Origin: Perilla frutescens
Lineage: Eukaryota; Streptophyta; Magnoliopsida; Lamiales; Lamiaceae
Assembly: GCA_026008535.1 (NCBI GenBank)
Contig: BRKX01000018.1
Span: forward strand, 17,740,088 to 17,804,087
Direction of reading: 5' to 3'
Length of the DNA stretch: 64,000 nt
Part shown: piece by piece, positions 11,881 through 23,314 of the stretch
Layout of the letters: every line of letters starts with the position of its first letter
Numbering within the stretch: the first letter of the stretch is position 1
The notes under the pieces: generated by a model
What the model saw: the letters and a program-made list of their open reading frames with translations, nothing else
Database searches by the model: none
What the model was told of the DNA's origin: nothing
Position numbers and translations under genes: made by a program

Positions 11881-13139
11881 GAAGTCAAAATTCTAAAAAC
11901 ATATTTGTTTTATTTATTTTTATTTTTTTCAATTCTATATAATATATTCAATGATATAAATATTATTACAATGGAACTCATCATTTAAATATTCATTAAT
12001 ATATCTCAACCACACAAATATTTATCTTTTCATCTCAACTGCATATTTAAATTGAAAATAATAATCAAACAAACATATTTATAGTTTTCCAAACCTATAA
12101 TTCTAAACATTAAATCATTTATAATATCAAAATCATTACATTTTTTCAAAAATCAATACACCTCGTAAATTGAACTGAAAATACTGAAAAACTGAAAATT
12201 AATATTGGAAAAATCAAAGCCCTTAATTTCCACTATATACTTTACTTGAATATCTATAATAATTTTACTCAATAAAAATTGCAGTTGTTTTATCGTTTTT
12301 TTAAATAATGTATTTGTAATTGCTACAGTTTCTTATTTTGATAATCCATAATTAATGATGAGTGACTTATTTTTTCGAACTTGTATTGCTGGATGGTTTA
12401 TAATATATATTTCGATTCCAATTTCTACAGCATGAAAAAACAATAAAAATGTAAAGTCAATCCCAATATAAATTATATTACTACTATTCCAATAAGATAT
12501 ACTGATTGAGATTTTCATAAGAATTAAAAATAAGATTGAGAAACATAATTAATCAAAAAAATTCTTTAGATGTCCCTTTTTATTTCTTTGATAAGAAATT
12601 AATGATTAATGTAAACATATTAAATATGAGTATATATTAATAAATCAATATATATGTTGGGACATTTAAAAACGGAGAACAAGTCTATTTTATTGGGACG
12701 AAGGGTATGAGAATTTATTCATGTAAGATTGATATTAGGCCAAATCTCCTATACATCACCCCAGGCCCAATAAGACTTGTACATCCATCAGACGGGTCGG
12801 GAGCAACGCGGGTCAACCCGCGTTTAACGACGTTGACACGCAACAACGAAAAAAACTGTCAAAAAGCAGTATTAATACTAATACTAAAAAGTATCACTTC
12901 AAATTCAAAAAGTATCATTTGTATCATTAAAAAGTAATCGGACTTATTTTATATGCATTTATGTAGTTCAAATTGTTATTTTTTTCATTCCAATTAATGT
13001 TTAGAATTTAGGAGTTTAGGTTTTTTAGGATTTATGGTTTTTTATTTATTTTTTTAGGAATTTTTGTTGTATTTTTTAGGGTTCGAGTTTTTTTAGGTTT
13101 ATTAATCTCAATTAGGGGTTATATTTATTTCAAAAAAAT
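11881..13139. other. Intergenic, no gene seen
   Basis: The sequence is AT-rich. A small GC-rich hairpin (GCGGGTCAACCCGC) lies at about 12809. Words like 'agtatcac/agtatcatt' near 12890 resemble the minisatellite at 18040. No coding signal was found. Confidence 0.5.
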
Positions 13140-13500
13140 TAAATTCATTTACTTTTATTTTAGGGTTCACTAATTCCATTTAGGGTATATATTTATCTAA
13201 AAATTAAGTTTTTTCAATTACTATTTATATTTATTTCGAAAAATTAAATAAATTGTCGAGCGCAATGCACGAGCCCGAATTTAAAAAAAAATCATTTACT
13301 TTTATTTTAAGGTTCACTAATTCCATTTAGAGTATATATTTATTTTAAAATTAGTTTTTTTTCACTAACCATTTTTTGAAAAAAATAAATTAATGTCGAG
13401 TGCAATGCATGAGCCCACACATTAGCGTTGGGCGAGTGCATTGCGCGAGTCGCCGAATTTAAAAAAAAAAATCATTCACTTTAATTTTAGGATTCATTAA
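13140..13500. repeat. Degenerate tandem repeat containing hairpin words
   Basis: A unit of about 170 bp is repeated at least twice. It includes 'ggttcactaattccattta', 'gtatatatttat', an AT stretch and 'tcgag(c/t)gcaatgca(c/t)gagccc'. The last word can form a short hairpin like those at Helitron 3' ends, but no CTRR terminus follows. Confidence 0.6.
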
Positions 13501-13525
13501 ATCAATTTTAGAGTATATATTTATA

Positions 13526-13797
13526 CTCCCTCCGTTCCGATTATATAGTCTCATTTCTCCTCGCACGTAGATTAAAAATATTTATGAAAACAAGATATTA
13601 AAACTAAAATTTCAATAATACCCTTATTTAATATTTATGACTTTCAAACTTTAAGTTATTAATTGTTTAATTTTCAATAATTAATAAGGGTGTATTTGTA
13701 CATTACCATTAAAATTAATGCGAATTATAGTAATGAGACTATATAATTGGGATACCCCAAAATAGTAATAGGGACTATATAATCGGGATGGAGGGAG
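13526..13797. mobile_element. Stowaway MITE (Tc1/mariner)
   Basis: The left TIR is CTCCCTCCGTTCCGATTATA and the right end reads inward as CTCCCTCCATCCCGATTATA. Both ends are flanked by TA (13524-13525 and 13798-13799). The CTCCCTCCGT terminus with a TA target duplication is the hallmark of plant Stowaway elements. It is 272 bp long with no coding capacity. Confidence 0.95.
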
Positions 13798-13799
13798 TA

Positions 13800-15427
13800 T
13801 TTATTTTTAAAAAATTAAATTAATTCATTTTAATTTTAGGATTCACTAATTGTATTTTAGGGTATATAATTTTGGAGGAAGAATAAAAAAAAATTGAAAA
13901 ATAAAAAATATAAAAATATAGAAAAAATAATAAAAAAATAAAAAAATAATAATAATTTCTGGCACGTGGGTACAGATATACGCGCCTACAATTGTTGACT
14001 TTTTTTTATAGATATTGTTATTGTGTCCGGACTACTCTGATGGGCTCAAACCTATACACCACATGCACAAGAGAGTGCCTCTTAATATTAATTGTAGAAT
14101 CTTTTAGCTATTATTCCATTAAGAAATTAGTACAGTAAATATATACTCATTTTTAAATCAATTCATAAACAAAACTAATTAGTCAGAGATCAAATTAAAT
14201 TGTATTCGGAGTCGGGACCTAACTGCCAGTCAAATTTATTCTGCTGTACACACAGTAAATACCGTCAAGATTTGTCTACGTTTAAATGGAATGTTTATTT
14301 TAAATATTATTTTTAATGCATTTTCATTTTTGAGTGTACTTTAATATAATATAAATTATTAACATAATACACCTAAGATTGACGTTTAATGTAAAATTTA
14401 TTTAATAATATGAACATTCTAATTCCATAATTTGGGTAAACAAATAAGTATCTAATAACATATATAAAATTATATCAAATGGTTGTATTTGAACATAAAT
14501 ATAGTAAAAGGAAATCATAAATTTAAATTTGAAATTTCTAGTCGAGTGCCACATTGTATATACAGTTTTTTCATTTCCTTTTTTTGTTTGTTAAATAATT
14601 TTTCAAATAACTTTAATTAATTTAACAAGAATAAGTAGGATTAAGAAGGTCATCCGCTAGGAATGGAGGCTATCTCAAATATGAGGACTAGGAAAAATCA
14701 TAGTCACTTAAGCAAATCTATGAGTCCCGATATATATATGAAATAATGTAACACTATTTCCGTAATTATTGTGCATTGGATTGCTTAGCAATATGCCAAT
14801 AGTATTTCATCTGCAGGCAGAGATATACAGTTTCAGTGCAGATCCTAAAATGTTACGAGCTTTAGTTAATGCAATATATACTTTTATCACTATATATATA
14901 TATGTATATATGTTTAAAATTATGGAGTAGAATAACCTTGTCTCATATATATATAAATATATATGATAACTTTATATTGATATGCGTTAGTTTATTTTAA
15001 TTAAATGCTACTTAAACTATCGAATTGAATCGAATTCGAATTCGAATATAGATTTAAATAAAATATAAAATAAATATATTATTATTTTACAATCATGTAT
15101 ATGTATATGTGTGTGTATAATCTTCTTTCATCTTATTGCATTATATATATATATATATATATGCGCGCAGATAGGGATCAACAAACATGATTGATTGAAT
15201 ATATAAATCCTGCAGGCTGCAGATGTTATTAAAATGTGAACTGAAAAATTAAAATAAATAAAGAAATAAATAATAAAGACCTGGAAGACCTGTTGTCTCC
15301 GGTCGCCAATTATCCCATTGCTATGTATATATATTCGAACTCCAGCATCTTGTACCAAAGCAACATTCACACAATTATACATATTTCCACAGTTACAAAA
15401 AACATAACAAGCTCAGTTTGTGTGGCA
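13800..15427. other. Upstream region of the GASA gene
   Basis: No gene is visible. The region contains several TA tracts. A TATA-like stretch 'tatgtatatatatt' at about 15321 precedes the GASA start by roughly 100 bases, with 'gaactccagcatc' as a plausible start region. This promoter placement is a guess from spacing only. Confidence 0.4.
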
Positions 15428-15499
15428 ATGGCAATGGCAAAGCTCACTGCTCTTCTTCTCCTCCTCGCATTCATTGCCATCACCACCTTCACTACCAGC

Positions 15500-15536
<37 letters not shown>

Positions 15537-16249
15537 CAGAATGTACATACCAATATATAGATACAAAAAGTGAGATTAATGAATGAATGTTGTTTCAACT
15601 TTTGCAGGCACAGGGTGGCCAATACCACCTTGATTCGGTGAGTTTCCCCAACTTGGGTTCTTCTTCAGGGGATGGATCCACATGCAGTCACAAAATTTAA
15701 TGAGCAATAATTTATTTTTGAAGTTTGAATTAAAGAGAAGCATAGAATTTTATATATGACAAAACTGAATGATGTGATCTCGTTAATTGAGGGTCTGTAC
15801 AAGTACAACTATCAGATTATAATGGGTCATAACCAGGCCGCACTAAATTCATTAATGTTCAGTTGCACTACTAACTTGTGTTATATATTAATTGTATTTT
15901 TTTAACATTATAATTTATACGAGTGAATATATATTCCAGGGTCGATACGGTCCAGGCAGCTTGAAGCAGTCACGTAAGTGTAGTACTTAATTGAATTATT
16001 ATTAATATATGATAAAGGAAATTAAGAAAAGAATTAATATATGATGATGATGATGATGGATGTGCAGAATGCTCGGGGCAGTGTAATCGAAGATGCAAGA
16101 AGACGCAGTACAAAAAGCCATGCTTGTTCTTCTGCAATAAGTGCTGCAACAAATGCCTCTGCGTTCCGCCTGGCTACTACGGCAACAAGGCCGTCTGCCC
16201 TTGCTACAACAACTGGAAGACCAAGGAAGGAGGACCTAAATGCCCTTAA
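15428..16249 (+). CDS. GASA/Snakin-family secreted cysteine-rich peptide
   Basis: This is a gibberellin-regulated (GASA/Snakin) protein: a small secreted, disulfide-rich peptide linked in the family to growth, hormone response and defence. Four exons can be assembled: 15428-15499, 15608-15637, 15940-15973 and 16068-16249. All junctions are GT-AG and the frame stays open, giving 105 residues. Residues 1-24 (MAMAKLTALLLLLAFIAITT…) form a signal peptide. A short linker follows, and the C-terminal GASA domain runs from about residue 47 to the end with all 12 expected cysteines, including the CNKCCNKCLCVPPG core and the final KCP. The start at 15428 was chosen because it gives a normal signal peptide; an in-frame ATG two codons later would also work. 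The linker is short, as in GASA4/5-like members, but the exact orthologue is not resolved. Confidence 0.95.
15502..15533. repeat. (CT)n microsatellite beside a splice donor
   Basis: About 14 CT units begin two bases after the GT donor (15500-15501) of GASA intron 1. The tract lies wholly in the intron. Confidence 0.9.
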
Positions 16250-17221
16250 TTCATTCATTAATTAATTATACCTACCTTCGTTTCCATTTTAATTATACAT
16301 TAATTAATTTCCATTTTCAAGATCGATATATCATTTGTAGCCTCACCACTTTTGAGACCTCCTCTTCATGCTCTATCCATTGCTCCATTTCTTTCACTTA
16401 TAAGTAACTATTCATATTCCAATTCTACCTGTATATTTTTCTTTTCCTTTTTTTAATTTAACATTTTAATCTCGAAATATATAATAAACCTTAATTAATT
16501 GAGACTATAATATATATATTGATGAAAACAAACGGAGGAAGTCAAACTGACAATACTCTCCCATTCTATGAAAATTGGATCATATTTGTCCTAGCTAGTT
16601 AATTCCGCTAACTATATGGATAAAATATATCTCTCTCTGTGTGTGTGTTATCATTGCGCACATATATACATATTGAAGCTGTTTTTTCCCTTCTTTTTTT
16701 TTTGGTGTCTAAAATGTCCGTTTGGCTACATCAAATAAAGTATTTCTTTTTTACTCGTAACTGATCTCGGTGAAGTAGACAATGAAGATCCTATATCAAG
16801 TCAAAATAAAACATGAAATATTGCAGCAAAAATTTACTATGTTTCTTGTTTCTGTCTCATCCAAACTTCAAAACTCAAATTGTTTATCATAAATAGCCAT
16901 TTTCGCAAGATCAACATTAACATGATATATATTAAATCTCTTTTAATATTAGAGTGTACATATATCCTACCCAAATTTTATGTGCGTATTCTTTCATTTA
17001 TGAACATGAAATGAATAGATAAATTGGGCCAACTTTATGTGGATTATATTTCCAATTTCTCCAAACCTCAATGGTGAAATTACGAGAATTAACAGTCCAA
17101 TAATGAAGCGGGCCGTGGGTTACAATATCAAGTGATCTTCAGCCCAAACATTGTATATAAGAGAAGGGAATATTAATAATAATGATATTGATGATGATGA
17201 TCATCACCGCCGCCACCACCA
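16250..17221. other. GASA 3' flank and intergenic sequence
   Basis: No further gene is visible. AT-rich sequence just after the stop probably forms the GASA 3'UTR, but no single polyadenylation site stands out. Confidence 0.5.
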
Positions 17222-17222
17222 C

Positions 17223-17299
<77 letters not shown>
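17222..17299. repeat. (AAT)n microsatellite, ~25 units
   Basis: An almost perfect AAT run. The open frame encoding poly-Asn here is an artefact of the repeat. The TIR element at 17299-19232 sits at its right edge, and a short AAT remnant continues beyond that element. Confidence 0.95.
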
Positions 17300-17516
17300 G
17301 ATAAAAACTTGTATTAGACCATCTAACGGATCCCCTTACGTTAGACGGATCAAAACCCGCCTAGATCTGTCCCAGACCCGCCCCAGACCCGCTGCCCTTT
17401 TTCTTTTCTTTTTTTCTTTTTTTTTCCTTCCGGTTGTGACATTGGGCCTTAACAATGCCCCTTTTTCCCTTGTTCTTCTTTTTTCCATTTAGCTCACGGC
17501 CCATTTCTTATTCCTC

Positions 17517-17547
<31 letters not shown>

Positions 17548-19232
17548 ATGTTTTTTATTTTCACTTTCTTTCTTCCTCTTTTTTTTAATAATGATTTTGC
17601 ATCGAATTTTTTTAATAAAAAAAGGAACAATAGTGTTAATTAGTTTTTTTTTTTTGTTTTTTCAGCTGGGCTTGGGCCTGTTGACCTTTTTCTTTTTTCT
17701 TTTTTCCTTTTTCTTTCTTCTCTTTCTTTCGTTTACTTCTTTTGTCTTCTTTCTTTTTTTTTCTTTTTTTCTTCTCATTTTTTCCGTCTCTTTCTTTTTT
17801 ATTTTTTTTAATAATTATAATATAGTCTTCCTCAAAGTATACATTTATTTTTAAAAAATTATATATTTTTTTCTGACGATTGACTAATTATTGAGCCAAA
17901 AAAATAAGTATCGTTAATTAATCAAAGTATCATTATTTATGAGGTGAAGTATTATTAACTTAAATATGAGTATCATTATTTATGAGATGAAGTGAAGTTT
18001 TATTATTATGAAAAAAAATATCACTATTTGTACAATAAAGTATCACTAATTGAAGAAAAGTATCACTAATTGAAGAAGAAAGTATCACTAATTAGAAAGA
18101 AAAGTATCACTAATTGCAGAAGAAAGTATCACTAATTAGAAAGAAAAGTATCACTAATTAGAAGAAAAGTATCACTAATTACAGAAGAAAAGTATCACAA
18201 AAGTATCACTAATTGCTGAAGAAAGTATCACTAATTAGAAGAAAAGTATCACTAATTACAGAATACAGGTATCACTAATTAAAAAGAAAAGTATCACTAA
18301 TTAGAAGAAAAGGTATCACTAATTAAAAAGAAAAGTATCACTAATTGCAGAAGAAAGTATCACTAATTAGAAGAAAAATATCACTAATTGCAGAAAAAAT
18401 TATCACAAAAGTATCACTAATGGCAGGAGAAAGTATCAATAATTAGAAGAAAAGTATCACTAATTCCAGAAGAAAGTATCACTAATTAGAAAGAAAAGTA
18501 TCACTAATTGAAGAAGAAAGTATCATTAATTAGAAAAAAAGTATCACTAATTGTAGAAGAATGCATCACTAATTAGAAGAAAAGTATCAGTTCAAAACAT
18601 ATTGCAATTCAAAAATTGAATCATTAGCTACATAAAAGAAAATGTTGCATTTTCAAAAATTGAACATGATAGTGAGTAGTAACTACTCATTATATTAGTG
18701 ATGCTTCATTTTTTTTACTAGTGATACTTACTTCATAATTAATGATACTTTTCTATTGTTAATTTAATAATTAATACTAATTTTTATTTTATTGAAAATA
18801 TAATTTTTATGTGCTGCTGATGATATTTATGTGGATTTGTAGCCAGAAGAAATGCACCCAATAATGACTCTAAGTCATGTTACTTTCAAACCTTTTTAAA
18901 GCAACAATAATATTGGCAGCTAGCTTGTGCTTCTTTGTTATGATCGCCAGTTATCATTGAAGATAAAACAAAGCTAAAATGATTATATGACGACGGCAAA
19001 GCAAAAATATAATAATAATAATAATGCAGGTTACAATCATTGAAAAAAAAAAAAAGAGATAAAAGGGCAGCGAGAGGGAGTTGGGCTTGGGCTGGGGCTG
19101 GGGGCCTGGGGGAGGGGGCACTGGGGTGGGGGATGGGATGGCCGAAACAAAAAAAAAAAATTAAATTCAGATCGGATTAGGATCTGTCTAACGGAAATGA
19201 CCCGTTAGACCGTCCTACAGGAGTGTGCCTCT
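17299..19232. mobile_element. TIR element, probably Mutator-like, inserted in AAT repeat
   Basis: The left end AGATAAAAACTTGTATTAGA runs into ccatctaacggatcc. The right end, read inward, is AGAGGCACACTCCTGTAGGA and then cggtctaacgggtc. Both continue to 'cgttagac(g/a)gatc', a terminal repeat of about 55 bp. Both flanks are AAT units, so the insertion split the microsatellite; the 9-bp duplication expected for Mutator-like elements would be AATAATAAT but cannot be told from the repeat. The 1.9-kb interior has no transposase. It holds a T/C-rich low-complexity tract (17390-17810), a minisatellite (18040-18600) and a G-rich block near 19080-19135. Confidence 0.7.
18040..18600. repeat. Minisatellite of 'agtatcactaatt' units
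   Basis: Some twenty or more units of 20-27 bp share AGTATCACTAATT followed by a variable linker of 'agaagaaa', 'gcagaagaa' or 'aaaaagaa'. Unit variants alternate in blocks, as expected from unequal exchange. It lies inside the TIR element. Confidence 0.9.
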
Positions 19233-19827
19233 AATAATAATAATACGGCATAGTCCCATTTTATTCACCATAGCTCCCAAAATTAATTAAAAATAATTTA
19301 TTCCAATTAAACATTTTTACCCTTATAATTATACTTGTCTAAAGACCCTAATCAAAATAAAATAAATCCTCATCACATAGCCCCACCCCTCTCACGACCT
19401 CCTTACATATTCCTTCTTTTTTCTCAATCATAACTCCACTTATTAAAATTGCAATTACAACAAAATAAATGCACACCAGATCACTTATTGCATTTCCCAT
19501 TATATTTCTTGTTTCAAGTCTTCGGTTTAAAAAAAAAAGATATTTTTTAATTTTTAATTTATTATAATTTTACTTAATTAAAATTTTTTATTTAGGGTTC
19601 ATTCATTTCCAATTAGAATATATTAATTTTTTTTAAAAAATCAAGTTATACAACACTAAGTGGAACATGAATGACAACAGGATCATCTGCTACGAAATAA
19701 ATTGGGCTCTATTTATTTCTGGGTACCAGCTTCTTCTCTGCGGCAAACAAGAATAATAATTTTTTTAGGTAACTTCTTATTTACTTGATCTCTCATTTTT
19801 CTTATTAATTTTCAAGTTTCACTCTTA
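19233..19827. other. Intergenic, no gene seen
   Basis: AT-rich sequence between the TIR element and the Copia retrotransposon. No coding or structural signal was seen. Confidence 0.5.
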
Positions 19828-19832
19828 CTCTC

Positions 19833-20450
19833 TGAAAAAACTGAATAGTTAGTGTACACAGAATTGTGAGCAAAGTTGTATCTGAAGATCAGACAACTTT
19901 GCATGCGATTGCAGCGGAAAATTAGTAACAGACAATGGATTAAAATTTCACGAGATTATTAATTAATAATCTCGTGAAGTGTCTCAGGGCAAAATATTCA
20001 CTGTATGATAAGGTGAATTACAAAAACACTTCGAGTAAAAGATTACGAAAACTAAAGACAATTTATCACTCCCTTCACAGAAGGTTGTGACTAAAGTTGT
20101 CTTAACTATTGCTCGAAGAAAACTATAATCGGAATCTAATACAAATCTTATCTATCAAACTATATCCGAAAACTATATCTATACTCTACGGATTTGATCC
20201 CTATTTATACTAAATCAGAATCTTGGGCTTTACTCCAAATAACTGCACGATCTCTACATGATATCACTTCCTTGATTTTCGCTCCACTTCCTCCAAATAA
20301 GCAACAACCCAATCTTGATTTATTTCCACCTTGAATTAGTCAATTCACATGTGTTCCTAAATTGTCTCAACCACTTTTACTCCTTGCACAATCAACAACA
20401 AAGAAAGACAAAACTATATCTATAAAATCTCAAAACACACGACTTCAACA
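19833..20450 (-). repeat. Copia 3' LTR (minus-strand sense)
   Basis: A 618-bp LTR starting TGAAAAAACTGAATAG and ending CACGACTTCAACA on the plus strand. It is preceded by the target duplication CTCTC and followed by a polypurine tract. It is uninterrupted, and so shows the empty site of the Helitron carried by the other LTR. Confidence 0.95.
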
Positions 20451-20602
20451 ATCTCCCCCTTTTTGTCTTTCTTCACAAAACAAACATAACTAAGCAAAAC
20501 AACAACTCAGCAAACATAATATTACTCCCCCTGAAGCAACTTACAAGAAAACTAAAACATAATATTACTCCCCCTGTCAAGAGCACAGTTGCTCCCCCTG
20601 TC
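20451..20602 (-). promoter_or_regulatory. Four polypurine-tract copies
   Basis: The tract next to the LTR is 'atctccccctttttg' on the plus strand (AAAAAGGGGGAGAT in sense). Three more CAGGGGGAG words in sense orientation lie at about 20524-20533, 20567-20576 and 20591-20600, each within 'ctccccctg(a/t)(a/c)'. The polypurine tract primes plus-strand DNA synthesis. Multiple copies upstream of the 3' LTR are a known Sirevirus trait. Confidence 0.8.
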
Positions 20603-21088
20603 AAGCAGACTCCTTTAACTCCAATTTTGCACAAACAAAACATACTGCAAACTGAATTAAAAGCAAGATAAACTCACAGATAAAAACACAGAATCATCAG
20701 AATCATTACCAAAAGATCCTAAAACAAAACAAACATAAATAAACATAGTTTAAACATAAAAACATAAAAATAGAATGTTTGTTTGTTCCAAAAACATCAT
20801 CAAGCAGCCAACTGTAGTCTTCACCCTTCTTCTGCAGTCCCTCTCCTTCACACTTCTTCAGTTTTCATCTTCAATAGCTCATCGGCTACTTCCAGCTCCA
20901 TCATCATGCCTGCTGCTTGTTCCATCATCTCTCCCTTTTTGGGAAGAAAGCAAGCGCTGAAACATCCTCCTCTGCTGGTCAAACTTTTGAATTTGATTTG
21001 TACAGAAACTAATTTGCTCCTGCAAAACAGATGCTGGAACGAAGTAATGAGGACCAGAGGAAGGTGGAATGGAAGTTTCTTCATCAAT

Positions 21089-22789
21089 CTAGGGAAGATC
21101 CACAATTCGTGAATAAGTAAGAAATGCTTTCTGCACAGTTTGAAGAATTAGCCGTGAGGTGTAAACATCTCGCTTTTTGGGCTTCAATTCTTGGTCAATC
21201 AACATATTGAAGATGAGAAAAGGCACCACCAATTTTTTATTGGTTTTGGTCATTGCAACCTCAGCAATGGAATTGAAGATAAGCTGTCCCAGGTTGACCT
21301 TCTCTTTGATATAAATCTTGTAGAGGAGACAGACATGCTTGAGTGGGACCACAGTGAAATTAGAGGTGGGGATCCAGTTGCTGATAGAGACTTTATGCAA
21401 GGTGGAGAAAAGGGATGTGAGAGCAGAAGCAATTCTGTTCACTTTCTTCTGAGCATGCCAGACATCAGCTCTCCCTCCAGTCAAGACATTTGTCATCTTG
21501 ATTTCAAGATCCTCATCCACTTCATCATCAATCACAGCAACATTTGGTAGGCCTAAAAACTTGATAATTCTTGTCGGAGTAAAGCAGTAAACATTTTCCC
21601 GCACATAGACCTTCCCATATTGTTTTGATGAGGGATTTCCAAAATCAAGAGACAAATTTGCATAAAATAACCTCACAATTTCAGCAATGTATGGCCTAGC
21701 ATACGTGACACTACCCCATAACTTTCTCTTTTTCAGAAAAGCAACCAAATTGTATTTCTCAAAATCTTTCACATCTACAGCCCTATCATTAAGAATTTCC
21801 CGATTCTTAAAATACTCCTAATTCCTCCTAGCAACTTCAGAATAGAAAGAGATAAGTGTCTGCTTTAGGTAGCTCAATATCAGACTCTGAGAGGACAGCC
21901 CTTCATCAGGATCAAGACAAAGCTTTGTTCGTTTTGGAGTTTGGAGCACTTTGGTCTTAGCTTTTGAAGGAGGTGAAGACATAACCTTCCTTTTACCCTT
22001 CCTTGAGACTGCAGATTTTGTCTCCGTCTCAGCTTCAGTCTCGGTATCTTCCCTGCTATCCTCAGAGTCAGACACATTCACAGTTTGTGTCTCGGCTTGA
22101 ACATGGTCAGAGGAGTCCTCACTTTCGTCCTCTTCCGGCTCACTGGTAATGTCAATAGGACCAACTGGAGCTCTTGAAGAACTTGTATAATGCAGGCGTT
22201 GAGATCGATGAGTTGGAGGGGCTCACTTGGTTGACACCCGTTTCTTCTTTGGCAAAGGATTGGTCGGAACTGTTTCCTTAACAGCTTCTTCTGACTGTTC
22301 CTGATTAAATTCTGAGAAAAGCACTTCAATGGGGCCGTCATCATGTGGATTCCCCTCTTCAGATTGAAAGAGAGGATCGAGCGGTTCGTCTTCAGGAAAT
22401 GCAAGGACGGCGATATCAAGCGGCGGCATTATAACACCATCAGGAGCCAAAATAATGGCTTGAGAGTTCTCCGGATCAAAGGACGGTGAAACCGAGGAGG
22501 GTTTCGCCGGAGCAGAGGCAGGCAGGAGAAGAGGCATTGTTTGGACCTCGGAGCAGCTACCGATCTCCGATGAGATTTCCATCAGGGCATTTCCTCGTGA
22601 GGAAAAAAGTACATTTGGTTGAAGAAGAGGTGTCGTATCTGGAGATAGCCGCCGGAAGGGGCTAGAGACAAGGAGTTTAGGCGGAGAGAAAATCGGTTGA
22701 GGAGGAAAAGATGAGAGGTGGCGAAGGTAGGCAGAAGCTTCTAGGTCATTAAGAAGCTCTTGAATATTCTTCAATTTTTCATCATCCAT
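21089..22789 (-). pseudogene. Extra ORF downstream of Copia pol, broken
   Basis: This reading lies between RNase H and the 3' LTR in the sense of the element. It starts at ATG 22787-22789 (MDDEKLKNIQELL…) and is interrupted by stops near 22223 and 21818. Three parts are seen: an N-terminal Pro/Ser-rich region, a middle acidic and Lys-rich stretch (DSEDSREDTETEAETETK, then a basic patch), and a C-terminal globular part of about 225 residues (21089-21772). The last contains YARPYIAEIVRLFYANL and FLGLPN and resembles the 'putative plant transposon protein' domain found in many plant elements. Some Sireviruses carry an envelope-like ORF at this place. No signal peptide or membrane segment was seen in this copy, so an envelope role is not supported. 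Its function is unknown. Confidence 0.7.
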
Positions 22790-22894
22790 GGCGATACAAG
22801 AGTAAAGATGAAGATGGTGGGATGAGAATGCGAAGAGACGAGGGTTTTGAGGGTTTTGAGAAATGAATCTGATAAAATTTTTAAACACAAATAA

Positions 22895-23314
22895 TGGAAG
22901 GAAATATATAGATAGATACCCGCTTCCTAAACAATAGGAACCAAAATATTAAAGATAAAGTAAAGGGAAAATATTAAAAAATAGAATAAGATATGTTTCG
23001 GATTTTTATCAACTGATTTTTTATTATTATATTTATATATATATATATATAACTGTTGTCAATACAATCATTTGATCTCAATACTACTTATGATACATCA
23101 TAGAAATAAGAAGAAGATGGCAGATGGTGAATAGATGAATAACCAAAAAAATCTTGTAGTCACCACTTATCTAAGATCTTTGATCTAATTATATGGTTTT
23201 CTAAGAACAATCTTGGTTTCACCTTAAAAATGTTTTTACATCCTCAAATTTGTCCCACTTCAGAATTATCTATGATGTGATAGAAATGTGACAATAGTTG
23301 AGAACACTTTTTCT
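22895..23314. other. Non-coding spacer inside the Copia element
   Basis: AT-rich sequence between the extra ORF and the end of pol, with a short (TA)n at about 23036-23051. No coding signal was seen. Confidence 0.5.

Noticed and set aside
13260..13450. Helitron-like hairpins 'gcaatgcacgag'
   Set aside because: They recur within a tandem repeat and no CTRR-T terminus follows.
15293..15586. Long open frame across the GASA start and the CT repeat
   Set aside because: It reads through intron 1; the spliced model gives the proper 12-Cys protein.
16041..16265. Frames on both strands over GASA exon 4
   Set aside because: They are shadows of the real exon, which has the full cysteine pattern in another frame.
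17151..17854. Poly-Asn and poly-Phe frames
   Set aside because: They come from the AAT microsatellite and a T/C-rich tract.
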